Shown here: piece by piece, positions 1-8,754 of the stretch
How positions within the stretch are numbered: position 1 is the stretch's first letter
How the letters are laid out: every line of letters begins with the position of its first letter
Source of the DNA: Krasilnikovia cinnamomea
GTDB taxonomy: Bacteria > Actinomycetota > Actinomycetes > Mycobacteriales > Micromonosporaceae
Direction: 5' to 3'
Length of the DNA: 64,000 bases
Assembly (NCBI RefSeq): GCF_004217545.1
Contig: NZ_SHKY01000001.1
Location: forward strand, 1,364,001-1,428,000
Translations under genes and position numbers: made by a program
Notes under the pieces: generated by a model
Databases searched by the model: none
What the model saw: the letters and a program-made list of their open reading frames with translations, nothing else
What the model was told of the DNA's origin: nothing

Positions 1-176
1 GCCTCATTCGCCGATGCGACACATACCAGTCAGGGATTGGACAAGACGGATGTATCTGATCTATGGCTTATACCCGTTTCGTTACTATCGTCACCTTGGC
101 GGGGTGGTCCGTACCGTTTGCGCGGCGACTCTTATCGCCGTCGCCCGGCCGATGCTGGTAGCGGGGACGACGGAGG

Positions 177-359
177 GTGATGCGGATCCTTGCCGTGGAC
201 TTCTACCGGGCACCGGCCGCCCGGGCCATGCCCGGTTCCGGGCTGGGACTGGCGATCGTCGCCCAGACCGCCGCCCAGCACGGCGGCACGGTCACCACGG
301 AACCGCACGAGCCGCACGGCACCGTCGGCACCATCCGCCTGCCCCGCTCCCAGGGATAG
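177..359 (+). pseudogene. Remnant of a sensor histidine kinase (C-terminal ATPase end only)
   Basis: About 60 codons are open. From roughly residue 8 the peptide reads FYRAPAAR, then PGSGLGLAIV and a QHGG segment, which is the N/G2-box end of the HATPase_c domain of OmpR-type sensor kinases. The upstream ATPase lobe, the dimerisation His box and any membrane part are absent. Bases 1-176 hold no convincing coding frame and no recognisable regulator. I read this as the 3' scar of a deleted kinase gene rather than a functional protein. Confidence 0.6.
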
Positions 360-415
360 TCAGCCGTTTACGTCGTTGGCACCCAAAGCTGTAGGCGGGG
401 ATCGATACTCCAGGG

Positions 416-1312
416 GTGATACGCGAGAACTTCCGGGAGTACCTGGATCATCTGCTGCGCGACGGCTACAGCGTGCGGCACGACGAGCACCTCTCCGACC
501 CGGACCTGATCGACCCGGGCGGCAACCCGGTGGAGACCTGGCGCGAGGACTATCCGTACGACGAGCGGCTCGACCGCGACCTCTACGAGGAGCAGAAGTA
601 CCAGCTGCAGATCGAGCTGCTGAAGTTCCAGTACTGGGCGCAGGACACCGCCAGCAAGCACGTCATCCTGTTCGAGGGCCGCGACGCCGCCGGGAAAGGG
701 GGCACCATCAAGCGGTTCGTGGAACACCTCAACCCGCGTGCCGCCCGGGTCGTCGCCCTGACCAAGCCCACCGAGACCGAACTCGGCCAGTGGTACTTCC
801 AGCGGTACGTCACGCAACTGCCGACCGCCGGGGAGATCGTGCTGTTCGACCGGTCGTGGTACAACCGCGCCGGGGTCGAGCGGGTGATGGGCTTCTGCAC
901 CGACCGCGACTACGAGGTCTTTCTGCGGCAGGCGCCGCTGTTCGAGGAGATGCTGGTGGAAAGCGGCTTCTCGTTGACCAAGCTGTGGTTCTCGGTGACG
1001 TACTCCGAACAGCGCACCCGGTTCGCCATCCGGCAGATCGACCCGGTGCGCCGGTGGAAGCTCTCACCCATGGACATCGAGTCCCTGGACCGCTGGGAGG
1101 ACTACACCACCGCCAAGGAGGCGATGATCGAGCACACGGACACCGATCACGCCCGGTGGACGTCGATCAAGAGCAACGACAAGAAGCGCGCCCGGATCAA
1201 CGCGATGCGCTTCTTCCTGAATCAATTCGCGTACGAGGGCAAGGACCCGGCGGTGGTCTACCCGGCGGACCCGCTGATCGTGCAGCGGGGCCGGGATTCG
1301 ATCAAAGACTGA
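416..1312 (+). CDS. ppk2: Polyphosphate kinase 2 family protein
   Basis: This 298-residue cytosolic protein has the normal length of a single-domain PPK2. PPK2 enzymes transfer phosphate between polyphosphate and nucleotides. The Walker A-like loop GRDAAGKGGT is at residues 88-97 and the Walker B-like FDRSWYNR at about 144-151. The lid region follows, and the end has the KSNDKKRARIN motif typical of the family. The start is a GTG after a G-rich stretch without a clear Shine-Dalgarno site. It stands alone between a kinase remnant and a frameshifted small gene. Whether it prefers GDP, ADP or AMP cannot be read reliably. Confidence 0.92.
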   Translation: MIRENFREYLDHLLRDGYSVRHDEHLSDPDLIDPGGNPVETWREDYPYDERLDRDLYEEQKYQLQIELLKFQYWAQDTASKHVILFEGRDAAGKGGTIKRFVEHLNPRAARVVALTKPTETELGQWYFQRYVTQLPTAGEIVLFDRSWYNRAGVERVMGFCTDRDYEVFLRQAPLFEEMLVESGFSLTKLWFSVTYSEQRTRFAIRQIDPVRRWKLSPMDIESLDRWEDYTTAKEAMIEHTDTDHARWTSIKSNDKKRARINAMRFFLNQFAYEGKDPAVVYPADPLIVQRGRDSIKD

Positions 1313-1444
1313 CCACGGCGGGCAGCTTTTGGGAGTTCTTAGTGAATGACCCTCGCCCTGCCTATGCGGCGCGCGCAGGATGACCGTCACCGCCCCTGCG
1401 CACAGGATCGGCGGCACCACGCGGGCGAGCGAGCAGGAGACATC

Positions 1445-1656
1445 ATGAGCGACGAGACCACACCGGCAGGCGCGGCGCCCCCGCCACGGAGCCCCGCCCG
1501 GCCGCCGCGGACGCCGAAACCACCGCGGCACAGAGCGCCCCCGTCCCGCCGCAGGTCCCACCCGCGTCACCGGGCGCGCCAGGAGCCCCGGGCGCGCCCG
1601 GGGCACCCGCGCCCGCCGCCCCGTCGGCCGCCCCGGTGCCGCCCGCCTCCTCCTGA
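1445..1656 (+). pseudogene. Small Pro/Ala-rich protein gene, apparently frameshifted
   Basis: An ATG at 1445 with a good ribosome site (AGGAGA, 1435-1440) opens MSDETTPAG. After about nine codons the ATG frame turns into Arg/Pro-rich nonsense. From 1474 the frame two bases over reads GAPATEPRPAAADAE, then a PASPGAPGAPGAPGAPAPA-type tail, ending at TGA 1654-1656. That second frame has normal GC3 codon use but no start of its own. The simplest reading is one gene of about 70 codons with a single-base indel near 1465-1474, either real or a sequencing error. Function unknown; low-complexity proteins like this are often surface or cytoplasmic linkers. Confidence 0.4.
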
Positions 1657-1773
1657 AACGAAGGAAAGCAGCACCTCCACCGAACCGGCGGCGCTTGCCG
1701 CTGTTCGCCTGCACCCGCCCGGCTCGCCTGCGCCCTGCCCGCTCGACGAATGCGGCGTGACTGGCGCAGTTTC

Positions 1774-1844
1774 GGAACCGGTTCCGGTTGGAACCGGTTC
1801 CGGCTCCTCCGTCGGGTGACGTTGCGCCTGTTGGAACCGTTTCC
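1774..1844. promoter_or_regulatory. Cluster of three LacI-type palindromic operators
   Basis: GGAACCGGTTCC occurs exactly at 1774-1785 and again at 1790-1801. A one-mismatch copy, GGAACCGTTTCC, lies at 1833-1844. The 12-base palindromes with a central CG look like LacI-family operators. The first two are 16 bases apart. They sit in the 470-base non-coding stretch (1657-2127) before the GH81 glucanase, so they probably control it. No LacI gene lies in the window. Confidence 0.55.
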
Positions 1845-1951
1845 GGAGCGTACGCGCGCTGACCGAGTACGGGCGCGGTGGACGTCCACAGCAGACGTTG
1901 AAACAGTCCCGAAACATTGACGTCACTTATGGCGATCACTTACCTTCGTGA

Positions 1952-1963
1952 GAGAGCGCTCTC
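1952..1963. promoter_or_regulatory. GAGAGCGCTCTC palindrome, CebR-like operator
   Basis: This perfect 12-base palindrome is close to the CebR consensus of Streptomyces (TGGGAGCGCTCCCA) and lies 165 bases before the GH81 start. CebR-type LacI repressors sense beta-linked oligosaccharides, which fits a beta-glucanase. The rest of 1845-2127 shows no further recognised element. Confidence 0.5.
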
Positions 1964-2127
1964 ACAGCCATCTCCCCACTTCCTCCCCCACTCCCCATTC
2001 CCCTTCGAGCGGGTCAGAGCCACTGGTCCGTCGCCTGACGCCGCCCAGAAACAGCGTCTTTCCTTCACACGCCGGACCGCCGGCCGCCTGAGGTGGCCGG
2101 GGGTCCTTGTATTTCCTGGAGAATTCG

Positions 2128-5064
2128 ATGACACCTCAGGGAATTCGTGCCGGGCTGGCGGGGGCGACCGCCGCGCTGGTCCTCACCGGCGTCGCACTCA
2201 CGGCCGCCATGCTCCCCGCCCAGGCCGCGCCCACCGCCGGCTACACCACCGACCGGGTCGGCCCACTCCCCTCCGGCTGCGGTGACCTCTCCACCCGGCC
2301 ACGCCAGTTCCTCACGGCGCGCGCCCCGGCCGGGGCCCTGCCGACCAACGACTGGTGGTCCTCACTGGTCTTCAAGCGCACCGAATGCGCGTACAGCGAG
2401 CCGTTGCACGCGCATCCGATCTCGTTCGACACCTACCGCGACGGGCTGGGCCTCTCCGGAAACGACACCCCCGCGATCTCCGGCACCGCGACCGGCGTGG
2501 GCGAGTTCCACTATCCGTACGTGCAGGACATCCGCGTCGGCGTGGCCGGGCTCGCCGCGCCCGTGGTCGCCGTCGACGACTGGAGCGACTGGACGGTGAC
2601 GCCGTACTGGAGCGACGGGTCCCGCACCCTGCGCGCGACCATCGGCAAGGGCCTGCCGTTCGCCTACTTCCAGGCCAGCGGCGGCGACGCGGTCATCACC
2701 ACCACCGGCACCCCGACGGTGTGGCTGCGCGACGGCGCCACCATCGGCTTCACCGCCAACGGCCACGACTACGTCGGGTACGCGCCCACCGGCGCATCCT
2801 GGACCGTCACCGGCACCACCGTCACGTCGGGGCTGGCGGGACGCGGCTACTTCTCCGTGGCACTGCTGCCCCGCAGCACGGACAACGCCGGACGCACCGC
2901 CCTGGCGCAGCAGTTCGGCCGGTACGCCCACGCCCACGTGACCGGCACCCGCCTCGACTACCAGTACGCCCCCTCCACCGGCGCCGTCAGCACCACGTAC
3001 TCCTTCACCACCCGGGCCCGCGAGGGCGACGCCACCGGCACAATGGTGGGGCTGTACCCGCACCAGTGGAAGCACCTCGCCGGAGCCACCCCGCTGGCGC
3101 CCACCTACCGGACCGCCCGCGGCACGATGAAACTGCTGGCCGGGGTGAGCACGTTCCGCACCACGATGACGTTCCACGGCGTCCTGCCGGAACTGCCCGC
3201 GGTCGGTGACGGTACGGGTGCCGACCTCGCCACGCTGACCAGGTACCTGAGCGCCGACCGGGCCAACCCGCAGGCCCGGGTCGGTGAGGACACATACTGG
3301 ACCGGGAAGGGTCTGGGCCGCGCGGCGCGGATCGCCGAGATCGCCGACCTGGTCAACGACAACGAGACGCGCGACCGCGCGGTCGCGGCCATCAAGGCGA
3401 CGCTCACCGACTGGTTCACCGCCCCGCCGGGCAAGACCAGGCAGGTGTTCTCGTACAACGGTGACTGGGGTGCGCTCATCGGCTACCCGGCGTCCTACGG
3501 GTCCGACTCCGAGCTCAACGACCACAGCTTCCACTACGGCTACTTCATCACCGCGGCGGCGACCCTGGCCCGCTTCGACCCGGCCTGGGCGCGCACCGCA
3601 CCGTACGCGGACATGGTCGACATGCTGATCCGGGACGCGAACAACTACGACCGCACCGACGCCCGCTTCCCGTTCCTGCGCGACTTCGACATCTACGAGG
3701 GGCACGACTGGGCGTCGGGTCACGGCTCGTTCGGGGCGGGCAACAACCAGGAGTCGTCCTCGGAGGGGATGAACTTCGCGGCCGCGACGATCCTGTGGGG
3801 TCAGGCGACCGGTAACACCGCGATCCGGGACGCGGGGGTGTTCCTATACACCACGCAGGCCGCCACGATCGACGAGTACTGGTTCGATGTGGACGGTGAC
3901 AACTTCCCCGCCGCGTTCGCCCACAGTGGGGTCGGCATGGTGTGGGGCGACGGCGGGGCGTACTCCACCTGGTTCAGCGCCGAGCCGGAGATGATCATCG
4001 GCATCAACCGCCTGCCGATCACCGCGGGCCACCTCTACCTGGGCCGCCACCCGGGGTACGTGCGTTCGGCGTACGCGGAGATGGTGCGCAACAACGGCGG
4101 CGAGCCGTCGGTGTGGCAGGACCTGCTCTGGTCGTACCAGGCGCTCGGTGACGGGGCAGCGGCGCTGGCGAACCTGCGGGCCAATCCCGGATACACCACC
4201 GAGGAGGGCGAGAGCCGCGGGCACACTTTCCACTGGATCCGCAACCTGGCGGCCCTGGGCACCGTGGACACCGCGGTGCACGCCGACCATCCGCTGGCGG
4301 CGGTGTTCACGGAGGGCGGCGCCCGCACGTACGTCGCCGCGAACACCGGCGACCGCGCGATCACGGTGACGTTCTCGGACGGCAGGGTCGTCAACGTCCC
4401 GGCGGGGCGGACCGTCGCGGCCGGGGCGCACTCGTGGAGCGGCGGGAACGGCTCCGCCCAGCCGTCCACCGACCCGGACCCGTCGACGACCCCGTCCAGC
4501 CCCACCCCGTCCAGCCCCACCCCGTCCAACCCCACGCCGTCCAACCCGACACCGTCCAGCCCCACGCCGTCCACGCCCGCGTCGCCGACGCTCTACCTGG
4601 TCTCGGGCGCGCTGGCCGGTGCGGCCGGGCAGCTGTCCGGTGCCGCCGGGGCGCGGGGCACCGCGACGGTGGCCGCCGCGGCCGGCAACCACGACGGCAC
4701 CCCGGCCGGTGCCCTGGTCTACCGGGCCACCGGCGTCGACCTGACCTACCGGAGCGGGACGACCGCGTTCGACCTGTTCCTCGACGCCGGCACGGCCGTC
4801 GGCAACGGGGTGCAGGTGCGGATCTCCTACGACCTGACCGGGGACGGGACGGTGGAGCGCAGCGAGACGTACCGGTACTTCGCCACCGATCCGCTGCCCG
4901 GATACGAGCACTACACCCAGGCCGCCGGCCTGCTCAGCGCTACGGGCACCGCCGGCGACCTGCGGCACGGCACCGTGACCGTCGAGGTGTGGAGCGCCAT
5001 CGGCAGTCAGTCCACCACCCTCGGGCTGGGCGACCAGTCCCGGGTGGAGCTGCCGTACGAGTGA
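2128..5064 (+). CDS. Secreted endo-beta-1,3-glucanase, GH81
   Basis: The 978-residue protein should cut beta-1,3-glucans such as fungal cell wall or laminarin outside the cell. A Sec-type signal peptide ends near AQA-AP (about residue 35). The GH81 domain follows, with LPTNDWW near its start, SELNDHSFHYGYF (Asp465) and NNQESSSEGMN, which carries the paired glutamates Glu542 and Glu546 of the catalytic region. A Ser/Pro/Thr linker of repeated PTPSS/PTPSN units (about residues 785-825) leads to a C-terminal beta-rich domain of roughly 150 residues. That domain is probably carbohydrate-binding, but I cannot assign a CBM family. The ATG has GGAG eight bases upstream. Upstream operators suggest LacI-type control. 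Confidence 0.9.
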   Translation: MTPQGIRAGLAGATAALVLTGVALTAAMLPAQAAPTAGYTTDRVGPLPSGCGDLSTRPRQFLTARAPAGALPTNDWWSSLVFKRTECAYSEPLHAHPISFDTYRDGLGLSGNDTPAISGTATGVGEFHYPYVQDIRVGVAGLAAPVVAVDDWSDWTVTPYWSDGSRTLRATIGKGLPFAYFQASGGDAVITTTGTPTVWLRDGATIGFTANGHDYVGYAPTGASWTVTGTTVTSGLAGRGYFSVALLPRSTDNAGRTALAQQFGRYAHAHVTGTRLDYQYAPSTGAVSTTYSFTTRAREGDATGTMVGLYPHQWKHLAGATPLAPTYRTARGTMKLLAGVSTFRTTMTFHGVLPELPAVGDGTGADLATLTRYLSADRANPQARVGEDTYWTGKGLGRAARIAEIADLVNDNETRDRAVAAIKATLTDWFTAPPGKTRQVFSYNGDWGALIGYPASYGSDSELNDHSFHYGYFITAAATLARFDPAWARTAPYADMVDMLIRDANNYDRTDARFPFLRDFDIYEGHDWASGHGSFGAGNNQESSSEGMNFAAATILWGQATGNTAIRDAGVFLYTTQAATIDEYWFDVDGDNFPAAFAHSGVGMVWGDGGAYSTWFSAEPEMIIGINRLPITAGHLYLGRHPGYVRSAYAEMVRNNGGEPSVWQDLLWSYQALGDGAAALANLRANPGYTTEEGESRGHTFHWIRNLAALGTVDTAVHADHPLAAVFTEGGARTYVAANTGDRAITVTFSDGRVVNVPAGRTVAAGAHSWSGGNGSAQPSTDPDPSTTPSSPTPSSPTPSNPTPSNPTPSSPTPSTPASPTLYLVSGALAGAAGQLSGAAGARGTATVAAAAGNHDGTPAGALVYRATGVDLTYRSGTTAFDLFLDAGTAVGNGVQVRISYDLTGDGTVERSETYRYFATDPLPGYEHYTQAAGLLSATGTAGDLRHGTVTVEVWSAIGSQSTTLGLGDQSRVELPYE

Positions 5065-5073
5065 ACCGCCGCT

Positions 5074-5103
5074 GGGGGTCCGGCCGGAGAGGACCGGACC
5101 CCC
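5074..5103. terminator. Bidirectional hairpin terminator
   Basis: GGGGGTCCGG (5074-5083) pairs perfectly with CCGGACCCCC (5094-5103) around a 10-base loop. It lies between the convergent stops of the GH81 gene and the subtilase. Confidence 0.8.
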
Positions 5104-5110
5104 AACGCGG

Positions 5111-7933
5111 TCACCGCCCGCGGAAGACGTCGTTCGTCTCGTACCGCCCGGACGGTGGGGTGAGCGCGGTGCGGTTCGCGCCGGGCTCCCACGTCACCGT
5201 GCCGTCCGGGTCACGGATCACGTACTTGAATTCGATCTGGGTGCCCGCGGGCAGGCCCACCCCGCCGGACCAGACCGGGTAACCGCCGGCGCCCAGCGGC
5301 ACCCCGCGCGCCGGATCCCAGCCGCCGAGCTGCGGCACGTCCCCGACGACGTACACGTTCTGGCCCCAGCGGGTCTGGGTGGTGACGTGGAACGCGGCCG
5401 GGACACGCCCGGCGGGCGGGCGGATCGTTACCCCGATGTCGTCGGTCGCCACGCCCGCCGTGTCCACCGAGTACGCCAGCGCGTCCGTTCCGGTGGGGTT
5501 CTCCGCGCCGATGGTGGCGTACCGGCCGGTGGCCGAGGCGCCCTGCGGATTGCGGTAGCGGTAGGTGACCCCGCCGTCGCGGTGCAGGATCGCGCTGATG
5601 GACAGCCGCTGCTGCGGGTCGCTGAAGAACCGCACGTTGCGCCACTCCACCACGAACGTGTCCGCGTCGGCCGTGGTCCACACCCCGGCCTCGGCGTCGA
5701 CGTACAGGTCGTCCCAGAACGGGTACAGCGCGTCGTTGGGCTGGTCCGCGCTGGGCAGCGCGGTGTTGACGAACGCGGGCGCGGGACCGCCGAAGGCGAT
5801 CACACCGTTGGTGCTCACCCACGCCACGCTGTGCTCGACGCCGTACAGCGGGAACGGGAACGGGATGGTGACCTGGGCGGCGAGGTCGTCCCCGGTCAGG
5901 TCGACCCGGGTGTCACCGGTCCGGTACGCCTCGGTGGCGGGCCCGCACGTGTGGCCGTAGTGATCAGTGACCGGGTCCAGGGCGATCGCCAGGGTTGCGT
6001 CGCCCGCGAGGGTCAGCGCGCGGGTGGCGGGGGCGGAGCATCCGCCGACCGGGCGGACCGTGAGTTGATAGGTGCCCAGCGGCGCGGCGATCCGGAAGTG
6101 GCCGTCGGTGTCGGTCGTGACCGACACCGGGGTGCCGGCCAGGGCGACGGTCGCGCCGAGCACCGGAGCCGCGCCCGCGGTCACCGTTCCGGTCAGCAGG
6201 CCGGAGGCGCTCGCGGTCAGATCGGCGTCGAGCCGGTCCGCCGCGCCGTTGTCGACCTGCACCTGCGCCTCGGACGTGTCGTACCCGAACGCGGTGACCC
6301 GCACCCGGTACGCGCCCGCCACCAGCCGCGCGAACCGGTAGCCGCCGTCCGCGCCGGTCGTGACGCTGCGCTCGGCCGGGCCGCTCACCCGCACGGTGGC
6401 CCCGGTCAGCGGGGTGCCACCCGCGGTGACCGTCCCGACCAGGCTGCCGGACGGGCTGAGCGCCAGGGTGACCGCGGCGGCCGCGTCGAGGCGGCCCTGC
6501 CCGAAGACGTTGTTGTCGCCGGCGGTGCCGCCGCAGGACACGTCATCGACGTCGATCGCGGAGGTGTCCAGCACCTCGCGGGTGGCGGCGATGTCGCGGC
6601 GCAGGGCCGGGACCGCCGACCAGAGCAGCGCCACGGTCGCGGCGGTGTGCGGGGAGGCCATCGAGGTGCCGCTGTAGACCGCGTACCCGCCGCCGGGGAC
6701 GCTGGAGCGCACGTCCACGCCGGGTGCGGCGATGTTCGGCTTGACCAGACCGTCCTGGCCGGTCCCGCGGCTGGAGAACGACGCGATGGCGTTGTTGATG
6801 TCGTAGGCGCCCGAGGCGTACGTGGCGGTGTAGGAGCCGGGAGTGTTGGCGGTGCCGCAGGTGGGGCCGGAGTTGCCGGCGGAGAACGCCGGGAAGATGC
6901 CCGCGGCGGCCCAGGCGCGCACGACGTCGGAGTACCAGGGGTCGAAGCCGGACGCGCCGCCCCACGAGTTGTTCACCACGTCCGGCGCGAGGTCCGGGCG
7001 GGGGTTGTTGCCCGAACGGTCGGTGGGCGCCACGATCCACTGCCCGGCGGCCAGCAGCGCGGCGACCGAGCAGTAACTGGTCTCGCAGCCCTTGACGGCG
7101 ATCCAGCTCGCGCCGGGGGCGACGCCGATCGCGGTCTCGCCCTCGCCGCCCACCATCGTGCCCATGGTGTGCGTGCCGTGGCCGACGTTGTCGCACGGGG
7201 CCGGGTCGGCGCAGATGTGCGCCGGGTCGAACCAGTTGTAGTCGTGGTCGTAGCCGCCGTCGGCGCGGCGGCCGCGGTATCCGGCGGCCAGCGCCGGGTG
7301 GTCGTACTGAACGCCGGTGTCGACGTTGGCGACGACGATGCCCTCGCCCCGGTCGTGGCGCTCGTTCCAGACGCGCGGCGCGCCGACCCGGTCGATGTTC
7401 CACTCCGTGCCCTGCACGGCGGCGTGCGTGGTGCCGGTGACCGGGGTGGGCAGCCGGACCGGGTTGTCCGGGAGCACCGCCTTGACCTCGGGCCGCGCGG
7501 CGAGCTCACGCAGCAGGGCGGCGCCGCCGGTGACCCGGATCGTGTCCGAGATCCAGTACGTGCTGAACCGTGCCCCACGGCGGGTGAGCAGCGCGCGGAG
7601 TCCGGCCTGATGGCGGGCCGTGGCCGTGGTGGCGGCCCGGTAGACCGCGCCGGCCTTGGCCTGTCCGGCGGCGCGGCGGGCGGCGCTCAGGTCGGGAGTG
7701 TCGCGCAGCAGGACCCAGAAGGTCGTGTCGCCGCGTGCCACCTCGGCGCGTACCTGGGCGGAGATCGCGGCCGGGGCCTCGGCGGCCGCGCGGGCCGCCG
7801 TGGTGTTCGTCGGGCGGCCGGTGTGGTCGTCCGCCGCGCGGGCCGCCGTGGCGTCCGTCGCCAGCGCGGTCACGGCGGCCGCGGCGGCGAGGGCGGCGGT
7901 CCAGCGGCGCCGGGTCGGCCTGTCGTTCGTCAC
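5111..7933 (-). CDS. Secreted subtilisin-family (S8) protease with a C-terminal CBM20 starch-binding domain
   Basis: The 940-residue preproprotein has a signal peptide (about 1-33), an inhibitor-type propeptide (about 60-165) and an S8 domain. The catalytic Asp205 is in VDTGV, His252 in GHGTH and Ser424 in SGTSMASPH; the oxyanion Asn is in SAGNSGP. Two carboxypeptidase-regulatory-like beta domains follow (about 500-645). Next comes a domain with WVSTNGVIAFGG, then a CBM20 module (about 845-935) with YVVGDVPQLGGWDP and FKYVIRD. CBM20 normally binds starch, which is odd on a protease. It may anchor the enzyme to starch granules or alpha-glucans (inference). GTG start after GGAAGGGAC. The promoter region carries a TGCAAG/CTTGCA inverted repeat. 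Confidence 0.9.
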   Translation of the reverse strand: MTNDRPTRRRWTAALAAAAAVTALATDATAARAADDHTGRPTNTTAARAAAEAPAAISAQVRAEVARGDTTFWVLLRDTPDLSAARRAAGQAKAGAVYRAATTATARHQAGLRALLTRRGARFSTYWISDTIRVTGGAALLRELAARPEVKAVLPDNPVRLPTPVTGTTHAAVQGTEWNIDRVGAPRVWNERHDRGEGIVVANVDTGVQYDHPALAAGYRGRRADGGYDHDYNWFDPAHICADPAPCDNVGHGTHTMGTMVGGEGETAIGVAPGASWIAVKGCETSYCSVAALLAAGQWIVAPTDRSGNNPRPDLAPDVVNNSWGGASGFDPWYSDVVRAWAAAGIFPAFSAGNSGPTCGTANTPGSYTATYASGAYDINNAIASFSSRGTGQDGLVKPNIAAPGVDVRSSVPGGGYAVYSGTSMASPHTAATVALLWSAVPALRRDIAATREVLDTSAIDVDDVSCGGTAGDNNVFGQGRLDAAAAVTLALSPSGSLVGTVTAGGTPLTGATVRVSGPAERSVTTGADGGYRFARLVAGAYRVRVTAFGYDTSEAQVQVDNGAADRLDADLTASASGLLTGTVTAGAAPVLGATVALAGTPVSVTTDTDGHFRIAAPLGTYQLTVRPVGGCSAPATRALTLAGDATLAIALDPVTDHYGHTCGPATEAYRTGDTRVDLTGDDLAAQVTIPFPFPLYGVEHSVAWVSTNGVIAFGGPAPAFVNTALPSADQPNDALYPFWDDLYVDAEAGVWTTADADTFVVEWRNVRFFSDPQQRLSISAILHRDGGVTYRYRNPQGASATGRYATIGAENPTGTDALAYSVDTAGVATDDIGVTIRPPAGRVPAAFHVTTQTRWGQNVYVVGDVPQLGGWDPARGVPLGAGGYPVWSGGVGLPAGTQIEFKYVIRDPDGTVTWEPGANRTALTPPSGRYETNDVFRGR

Positions 7934-7982
7934 CTGGGTCGTCCCTTCCCCGGGAGCGGCTCCGCGAATGGAGCCGGTGGGG

Positions 7983-8021
7983 ACGCTATCGACGTACGTG
8001 AATGGCTTGCAAGTTCTTGCA
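7983..8021 (-). promoter_or_regulatory. Promoter of the subtilase with MalR-like inverted repeat
   Basis: Reading the minus strand, TGCAAG and CTTGCA form an inverted repeat (8008-8021, 2-base spacer). It covers the -35 position, 17 bases before a -10-like TAGCGT (7983-7988). Heptads of the TTGCAGG/CTTGCAG type are associated with MalR control of Streptomyces amylase genes, so maltose or starch regulation is plausible for this CBM20 protease (inference). Confidence 0.45.
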
Positions 8022-8198
8022 CTTGTTGCCGATGCCTTGCGCCGTCATGACGGCGCGATTGCCGGGCGGCACCCGCCGCAGGCCATCGCTTCCGGACGGC
8101 ACCAAAGATGTTGCCGGCTCCGGTAATGGCCCGCAGATGGCGCACATTCCAGCGTGGGATTGGCCTCACAAAGGCGTGCCACCACAATGGACAGTTCT

Positions 8199-8212
8199 TG
8201 GGAGGGCTCCCA
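8199..8212. promoter_or_regulatory. CebR-like operator (TGGGAGGGCTCCCA)
   Basis: The 14-mer differs from the CebR consensus TGGGAGCGCTCCCA at one central base. It lies 81 bases before the short glycosyltransferase start and 266 bases before the divergent subtilase. Apart from this site and the repeat at 8008-8021, I see nothing else in the non-coding stretch 7934-8292. Confidence 0.4.
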
Positions 8213-8292
8213 GAATGTGACGGTGACAACATTTGCGGACGCCTTGAATTCCGAATGAGGTGGCGTTGAGGTTGCTCTCCGACCGTTGGGGC

Positions 8293-8712
8293 ATGACCGT
8301 TGCGAACCTGATCGCCGCCCCGCCCGTCGTCGTTCCCGCCTTCGCCGGAACGCGCCCCACCACCGTCGACTTCTCCGTCGTGATCCCGTTCCACAAGCCC
8401 GGCGGCCGGCTGCTCAGCACGGTGCAGCGGCTGGCCGAGGTGCTGCACGCGCAGAACATCAGCTTCGAGGTGATCGCCGTCTCCGCCGGCTGCATCGACG
8501 GCTCCGGCGCCACCCTGGCCGACGTGGCCCACACCCGGGTCATCGCCAGCCGCGAGATCCAGGACAAGGGCGCCGCTCTGGATGCGGGCTTCGCGGCCGC
8601 CGGCGGGACCTGGATCGGCATCCTCGACATCGACGGCGATGGCGAGATCGACCCGTACGAGGTCGTGGAGAACCTGCACCGCGCCCGCGACGGCTACGCC
8701 ATCGAGGCCTGA
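8293..8712 (+). CDS. Short glycosyltransferase family 2-like protein
   Basis: The 139-residue product matches only the N-terminal nucleotide-binding half of a GT2 enzyme. It has VDFSVVIPFHKPGG, then AVSAGCIDGSG, DKGAALDAGFAAA and LDIDGDGEIDP in the place of the DXD metal motif. The acceptor-binding half is missing, since full GT2 enzymes exceed 230 residues. It is therefore a truncated enzyme or a small stand-alone relative. GTG at 8260 would add 11 residues; neither start has a strong ribosome site. Function is uncertain. Confidence 0.6.
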   Translation: MTVANLIAAPPVVVPAFAGTRPTTVDFSVVIPFHKPGGRLLSTVQRLAEVLHAQNISFEVIAVSAGCIDGSGATLADVAHTRVIASREIQDKGAALDAGFAAAGGTWIGILDIDGDGEIDPYEVVENLHRARDGYAIEA

Positions 8713-8754
8713 TCGGCCACCCTGCCGGCCTTGCCCCAGCGGCCGAGTGGTTGA

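Noticed and set aside
1..176. Gene at the window start (126-codon frame from 14)
   Set aside because: The frame runs through the kinase remnant out of phase, is Arg/His-rich and has no ribosome site.
2362..3723. Long minus-strand open frame inside the GH81 gene
   Set aside because: It is a GC-driven shadow: Arg/Gly/Val-rich, no domain, and opposite a clear enzyme gene.
4490..4580. Repeat array in the GH81 gene
   Set aside because: It encodes the PTPSS/PTPSN linker between domains, common in secreted actinomycete enzymes.
5387..8050. 887-codon plus-strand open frame over the subtilase
   Set aside because: Shadow of the minus-strand gene; composition is Gly/Arg/Val with no motif.
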